DNA of 9,616 nt, taken from DATFXF01 sp035258565. GTDB taxonomy: Bacteria; Acidobacteriota; Terriglobia; Acidiferrales; UBA7541. Below are positions 6,762-9,616 of the stretch, in pieces. Both the position numbers and the translations under genes were made by a program. Position 1 is the stretch's first letter. Each line of letters begins with the position of its first letter. The notes below the pieces were generated by a model. That model saw only the letters and a list, made by a program, of their open reading frames with translations, searched no databases and was not told the DNA's origin. The DNA is taken from assembly GCA_035258565.1 (NCBI GenBank), contig DATFXF010000278.1, positions 1 through 9,616 on the forward strand, given 5' to 3'.

Positions 6762-7193
6762 CGGAAATCGGCGAATTCGCTGTTCTTGCGTAGCAAGGAG
6801 TTGCAAGACCTGCCCGCACAGCCCGAGCTGTGCCCTGCCGCCGCCAGGTACGTCTTATGAACAGAACTATCGCTTACCGTCACCAGAGTTGTCCTATACC
6901 AACGAGCTCGAAAAACTCGGGCATAGGACTGGTACTAACTGCCCCGAAAAGGTCTCTCTTGCTGCGAATCCCGGCGTCCATTGACGCCGCAGCCAGCTTG
7001 CGCGAAGGTCCGCGCGCACGCCAACGCAGATCAGCGGCACCTTCGCTGGGTCGTGTTGCACGGGAGGCAGCCATGAATATAAATGGCTGGCACTCGATCT
7101 GGGCCGCTCTTCAGCATAATTTCCAGTTTGCCCGTCATCCGCCAGCAATCACTGCCACGCGCCAGCAAGTTCTGGCTCAACTCCGCTCAGCAT

Positions 7194-7349
7194 TTACGGA
7201 AGGTGGATCAATGCGTTAGCTGCAAGCTCCGGCGATGGGTGCAGGCGAAGCATCAGCGCAGACGGCGGGCGTTCTGGCGAGCGCCGCTGGCCTACTGGAG
7301 GGAGGCCGGCCTGTATGCAATGCAGGGCCGTATTGCGCACACGAGCTGA
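7194..7349 (+). pseudogene. Possible C-terminal scrap of a group II intron reverse transcriptase/maturase
   Basis: The frame ending at TGA 7347-7349 reads LRKVDQCVSCKLRRWVQAKH, then QRRRRAFWRAPLAYWREAGL and YAMQGRIAHTS. The basic LRRWVQAKHQRRRR followed by a tryptophan/tyrosine-rich tail resembles the maturase (domain X) end of bacterial group II intron-encoded proteins. The stop falls 25 bases before domain V, as expected when the intron ORF sits in domain IV. The catalytic YADD-type domains were not found upstream, so at most about 50 residues survive. Recognition is by style, not by a diagnostic motif; the domain V next to it is the main support. Confidence 0.4.
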
Positions 7350-7374
7350 ATGCCGTCGGAGGAAGGCTCCCGGA

Positions 7375-7407
7375 GAGCCGTATGAGGGAAAACCTCACGT
7401 ACGGTTT
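7375..7407 (+). ncRNA. Group II intron domain V (remnant intron)
   Basis: The sequence starts GAGCCGTATGAGG, has a GAAAA loop, and returns CCTCACGTACGGTTT. Lower-stem strands GAGCCGTAT and GTACGGTTT pair, with an unpaired AC, and the upper stem is GAGG/CCTC. This is the conserved domain V layout, with the catalytic AGC triad kept at 7376-7378. It is 33 bases rather than the usual 34 and its last pair is G-U, so slight decay is possible. A possible domain VI-like hairpin (AGGTC ... GGCCT, about 7413-7435) follows. The rest of the intron is mostly missing, so splicing is not expected. Confidence 0.75.
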
Positions 7408-7450
7408 GCCCAGAGGTCTGCAGCAGAGCGCGGCCTTCCTCCATTTTGGC

Positions 7451-7825
7451 TCAGGAGGTTGTGCGTTGGTGCTCTACCGCACTCGTGCAAAAAAACAGCA
7501 AAAATGCGAGCGCCCCAAGGATCAGAGGAGCGATTACTCGCGGCAATTCACCGTGAATCAGGTGAGTGCAAATGGCGCCCGCCATTACAAGCGTTAAAGA
7601 ACCGGCCGCTGGTTTTCTGCTCCGAGGGAGTAACAATGCAAGTCCGCTGATGATCTCAACTGCGCCTACAATATACTGAGATCCCACCGGATATCCCCAG
7701 TTCAAGAACCTGCTGCCCCATCGCGCCGACGACGGCCCCCACAGTTTCGAAAATCCCACCGCCGCAAACAGCAGTGCCAAAATAACTGATATTGACCAAG
7801 TGAGTGTCGGCGAAAGCCTTCTCAT
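7451..7825 (-). CDS. DoxX-like family membrane protein
   Basis: A 124-residue inner-membrane protein with four predicted helices (about 8-26, 50-67, 72-91 and 97-113). Family-like features are GFSKLWG after helix 1, the WGYP segment (43-46), QYIVGAVEIISGLALLLPR, and the polar THLIHGE (88-93). DoxX-like proteins are quinone- or redox-linked membrane proteins whose exact role varies; none can be assigned here. ATG 7825 is preferred over an in-frame TTG at 7864 because it begins the homology. A G-rich site lies just upstream. It is transcribed divergently from the winged-helix regulator, with 154 bp between the two starts, so that regulator could control it. Its 3' end faces the group II intron remnant. 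Confidence 0.8.
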   Translation of the reverse strand: MRRLSPTLTWSISVILALLFAAVGFSKLWGPSSARWGSRFLNWGYPVGSQYIVGAVEIISGLALLLPRSRKPAAGSLTLVMAGAICTHLIHGELPRVIAPLILGALAFLLFFCTSAVEHQRTTS

Positions 7826-7877
7826 GGACGCCCCCAGAATTTGGTGACTCTTTCGTGATCGCAATGCTACTGCCGCG

Positions 7878-7907
7878 CCTATCGCATCCTTTGGCTCACT
7901 CCGTCAA
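7878..7907 (-). promoter_or_regulatory. Weak candidate promoter for the DoxX-like gene
   Basis: On the minus strand TTGACG (7907-7902) is an excellent -35 match. A poor -10, CGATAG or GATAGG, follows 17-18 bases on. It lies in the divergent intergenic region, about 50 bases before the ATG. Confidence 0.25.
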
Positions 7908-7949
7908 CTCAAATATCCTCATTCCCACCTCTAATTTCCTCATAACAAA

Positions 7950-7955
7950 TATAAT
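7950..7955 (+). promoter_or_regulatory. Perfect -10 element upstream of the winged-helix gene
   Basis: TATAAT on the plus strand, 24 bases before ATG 7980, would leave a leader of only about 18 bases. No -35 resembling TTGACA is found 16-18 bases upstream, so an activator or AT-rich upstream DNA may substitute. No clear Shine-Dalgarno precedes the ATG. Confidence 0.35.
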
Positions 7956-7979
7956 CTCCTTACCTGAAAGCCTACCGCC

Positions 7980-8471
7980 ATGCTGAAGAAGTTGGGAGAG
8001 TTCGAACTGGACGAAAGCTTGAGGAGGCTCAGCCGGGGAGGTCAGCCGGTCAGACTCACCGGCCAAGCGCTCGATCTCCTCTGCCTGTTTGCCAATCGTC
8101 CGGGCAAGCTGATTTCTCGTGAAGAAATTAAAGATCACCTGTGGCCGGACAGCAACGTGGAGTTCGAACATAGCCTCGATGTCCTGGTAAATCGCCTGCG
8201 AACGATTCTGGGCGACAGCGGCAAGAGCCCACGCTACATAGAAACGGTCCCAAGGAGAGGCTATAGATTTCTCGCCCACGTTGGTGGTGAACAAAGTCCC
8301 TCGAGTCGGCAGCTCAGCCGCAACAACTCGACCCGTAGACTCTGGGCTTATGCAGCTATTGCCTTGTTGGCCGCAACCATTGCTGTGCTCGTAGCACATA
8401 CACGCTACCAAAAATTCATTTCACCACAGCACACCCCGGCATCGACTAATCCATCTCCTCGGACCAAATGA
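7980..8471 (+). CDS. Membrane-anchored winged-helix (OmpR/CadC-type) regulator, short form
   Basis: A 163-residue protein with an N-terminal OmpR/PhoB-type winged helix (about 5-100). Typical pieces are FELDESLRRLSRGGQPVRLT, the recognition-helix region FEHSLDVLVNRLRTILGD, and the wing YIETVPRRGYRFLAHV. A basic linker (STRR), one membrane span (LWAYAAIALLAATIAVLVAH, 121-140) and only about 23 residues beyond the membrane follow. Relatives of the ToxR/CadC kind often carry a large sensory, TPR or WD-like C-terminal domain; here it is absent, so either this is a natural short form or it was truncated. No coding continuation is seen in any forward frame after the TGA, and an IS21 remnant lies downstream. 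Target genes are unknown; the divergent DoxX-like gene is the obvious candidate. Confidence 0.85.
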   Translation: MLKKLGEFELDESLRRLSRGGQPVRLTGQALDLLCLFANRPGKLISREEIKDHLWPDSNVEFEHSLDVLVNRLRTILGDSGKSPRYIETVPRRGYRFLAHVGGEQSPSSRQLSRNNSTRRLWAYAAIALLAATIAVLVAHTRYQKFISPQHTPASTNPSPRTK

Positions 8472-8552
8472 CGCTGGCAATCACGATTACTTCCCAAAAG
8501 GATGCACGGTGAAGAAAGGCATGGCGAGCGTATGGTGGCTAGGCTTGATCGG

Positions 8553-8606
8553 AAATGCCTCGGGCAGGGAACCTTCCGTGAATCGAGGTGTCAACACGAG
8601 GCATTT
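8553..8606. repeat. 10-bp perfect inverted repeat
   Basis: AAATGCCTCG (8553-8562) and CGAGGCATTT (8597-8606) enclose 34 bases, about 80 bp after the regulator stop. There is no T-run behind it, so it is not a classical terminator. Confidence 0.6.
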
Positions 8607-8679
8607 TCGATAAGACTTCATGCGTCCTGCGACGCGCCACCTATCATGAAAACAGGGTTCAGCGGGCAGCCTCTAGGAG

Positions 8680-8776
8680 GCGGGTCAGTCTGTGCTACAA
8701 GCATCCGTGGTTGGCGATTGCTTGAAGGTCGGTAATCTATGTGATGACACAGATCCCGCCGATAAGACTGACCCGC
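8680..8776. repeat. 12-bp perfect inverted repeat
   Basis: GCGGGTCAGTCT (8680-8691) and AGACTGACCCGC (8765-8776) are exact reverse complements enclosing 73 bases. The spacing suits ends of a very small element or a large hairpin; neither is established. Confidence 0.8.
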
Positions 8777-8860
8777 GCCGGTAAAGGTACCATCATTTGC
8801 CGTACCCCAAAACGGGAAGGGCGTATAGCAGTGTCTGCACTAGACCTGCGGCGCAGCAAT

Positions 8861-8878
8861 CGCCTCCGAATGGAGGCG
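8861..8878 (+). promoter_or_regulatory. Hairpin covering the Shine-Dalgarno of istB
   Basis: CGCCTCC and GGAGGCG form a perfect seven-pair stem with a GAAT loop. The 3' arm contains the GGAGG ribosome site, four bases before ATG 8881. If formed in mRNA, it would hide the ribosome site. Confidence 0.5.
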
Positions 8879-8880
8879 TC

Positions 8881-9552
8881 ATGCAAACACTGGTTGAACG
8901 CGGTTGTGGATTGGAATCGCTGATCGGCTCCTATCTCGGGGTAGACTTCGTCACCGAGGGCCGGTCGTTGATCCTGCACGGCAAGACCGGCAGAGGGAAG
9001 ACCCATCTGGCGGTGGCCATCGCCTACCGCGCTATTCAAAACGGCTTCGAGGCGCTGTTCACCACCGCCGCGGAACTCATCGAAGATCTCTCCAATGCCA
9101 GCAAGAGGGGACACCTTCAAGAGTCGCTGGTAACCTACACCCACCCTCATGTGCTAGTGATCGATGAGGTCGGTTACTTGACCTACGGGCCAGACGCCGC
9201 CAACGTGCTCTTCCATGTGGTGAACGATCGGCACCTGAGGAAGCGGCCCATGATCTTCACCACCAACAAGCCACTGAATGAGTGGGGGAAGGTCTTACAC
9301 GACGAAGATATGGCGGCCGCCATCCTAGACCGGGTCCTCGAGCGAGGACGTTTCATACACCTCGACGGGCCTTCAGGGAGGACCCGTCACCTCAACCTGG
9401 AAGAGACCTTGCTTCCAAGAACGGAACGGCTCAGAATTTCCGGAATCACCGGCTCAGAATTTCCGGAACCCACACCTCGGTACCGCACGTCGATGGGGAC
9501 TGTACAGCGTTGTGTTGCCAGCTACAAGGCACCCTGGCAAAAGCTTCAGTAG
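8881..9552 (+). CDS. istB: IstB-like transposition helper ATPase, N-terminally truncated
   Basis: IstB is the AAA+ helper that selects target DNA for the IstA transposase of IS21. From ATG 8881 the frame is 223 residues. Landmarks: Walker A GKTGRGKT (34-41), Walker B VLVIDEVGYL (91-100), a sensor-like FTTNKPL (126-132), and ILDRVLERGRFIHLDGPSGR, a typical IstB C-terminal stretch. Homology starts near residue 11 (LESLIGSYLGVDFVTEG). The N-terminal helical domain, about 70 residues in intact relatives, is missing, and no istA precedes it. At the other end, no stop follows HLNLEE: the frame runs through the terminal repeats (RISGITGSEF) and adds about 25 residues of flanking DNA before TAG 9552. 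The ATPase core is intact, but transposition function is unlikely. A longer frame from 8797 adds no homology. Confidence 0.8.
   Translation: MQTLVERGCGLESLIGSYLGVDFVTEGRSLILHGKTGRGKTHLAVAIAYRAIQNGFEALFTTAAELIEDLSNASKRGHLQESLVTYTHPHVLVIDEVGYLTYGPDAANVLFHVVNDRHLRKRPMIFTTNKPLNEWGKVLHDEDMAAAILDRVLERGRFIHLDGPSGRTRHLNLEETLLPRTERLRISGITGSEFPEPTPRYRTSMGTVQRCVASYKAPWQKLQ
8900..9474 (+). mobile_element. 5'-truncated IS21-family element (right end)
   Basis: The remnant holds most of istB plus a terminal region with duplicated repeats (9427-9468), as in the multiple terminal repeats of IS21 elements. The probable right end is ...GAACCCACA at 9474, giving the TG...CA ends typical of the family. The istA transposase and left end are absent; IstB homology begins near 8910, so the left breakpoint is placed loosely. 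DNA from 9475 to 9616 is flank in which I recognise nothing. Confidence 0.65.
9427..9468. repeat. Two 19-bp direct repeats at the IS21 right end
   Basis: CGGCTCAGAATTTCCGGAA occurs at 9427-9445 and again at 9450-9468, a 23-bp period. Closely spaced terminal repeats are a hallmark of IS21-family ends, where the transposase binds. Confidence 0.85.
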
Positions 9553-9616
9553 CTGCCTAGCTGTTGCAAGCGAACTACGGCTTGTTTCGCCGTGCTGAAG
9601 GATTCCCTTTGGGGCA

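Larger units (their letters stand above)
6640..7193. other. Gene-free stretch rich in hairpins
   Basis: No convincing coding frame. Besides the greA promoter and tandem repeat it contains a perfect palindrome GCGAATTCGC (6771-6780) and a CTTGC/GCAAG hairpin (6785-6797). GCACAG/CTGTGC forms a hairpin with a six-base loop (6816-6833). A larger nested hairpin at 6887-6940 pairs AGTT/AACT outside, GTCCTAT/ATAGGAC in the middle and CGAG/CTCG inside. CAGCCAT/ATGGCTG forms a hairpin with an eight-base loop (7068-7089). Because a group II intron domain V lies downstream on the plus strand, some of this may be decayed intron domains I-III; that is inference. I could not identify an intron 5' end (GTGYG). 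Confidence 0.4.
8472..8880. other. Gene-free stretch between the regulator and the IS21 remnant
   Basis: Short open frames exist here, but none has recognisable protein content. It holds two widely spaced perfect inverted repeats (8553-8606 and 8680-8776), a small GCCTC/GAGGC hairpin (8669-8681) and the SD-covering hairpin at 8861-8878. No remains of istA or of a sensory domain were recognised. Confidence 0.5.

Noticed and set aside
8502..8735. 77-residue plus-strand frame after the regulator
   Set aside because: No recognisable motif, no good ribosome site, and it spans inverted repeats; treated as non-coding.
1..9616. CRISPR array, tRNA or rRNA, defence system or prophage
   Set aside because: No spaced repeat array, cloverleaf, rRNA core sequence, or defence or phage structural gene was seen; accessory content is limited to decayed transposon and intron remains.

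Overview
The window looks like chromosomal DNA from a GC-rich soil or environmental bacterium. Acidobacteriota is my best guess, not proven. It rests on protein style: a ToxR/CadC-like winged-helix protein with one membrane span, an EF-G2-type GTPase beside a DUF1761 membrane protein, and a gamma-family PLP enzyme with an unusual SLGGVESLVVLPIYTSHY region. No rRNA, tRNA, CRISPR array or complete mobile element was seen.

Left and middle (positions 1-6732, all on the minus strand) form one colinear gene block. In transcription order it holds: a candidate promoter (6732-6703); greA (6579-6100); a two-helix membrane protein with a TTG start (6070-5786); a type 2 L-asparaginase/isoaspartyl peptidase (5748-4822); a broken SRPBCC/AHSA1-like gene (about 4800-4569); a DUF1761-type membrane protein (from 4572); an EF-G2-like translational GTPase (3975-1822); a cystathionine gamma-synthase/lyase-type PLP enzyme (1719-538); and a decayed TnpB (538 to the window edge). 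Gaps are short and two junctions overlap (ATGA at 4572-4569, TAGTG at 540-536), so an operon is likely. The gene mix (transcript cleavage factor, amino-acid enzymes, translation GTPase) gives no single pathway. The DUF1761 frame runs without a stop into the EF-G2 frame. An A-rich tract with a TGA in the neighbouring frame lies exactly where DUF1761 homology ends, and EF-G2 has its own strong Shine-Dalgarno, so I annotate two genes and flag the fusion.

From 6733 to 7450 there is no intact gene. The stretch holds a 13-bp tandem duplication, a run of hairpins, a possible C-terminal scrap of a group II intron reverse transcriptase, and a recognisable group II intron domain V (7375-7407).

The right part has a divergent pair: a DoxX-like membrane protein (7825-7451, minus) and a short membrane-anchored winged-helix regulator (7980-8471, plus). 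A 409-bp non-coding stretch with inverted repeats follows. It leads to a 5'-truncated IS21-family remnant: an IstB ATPase lacking its N-terminal domain and any istA partner. It ends in duplicated 19-bp terminal repeats and a probable IS end near 9474. Remains of three mobile-element types (TnpB, group II intron, IS21) plus a broken SRPBCC gene show repeated insertion and decay on both sides of a conserved operon.
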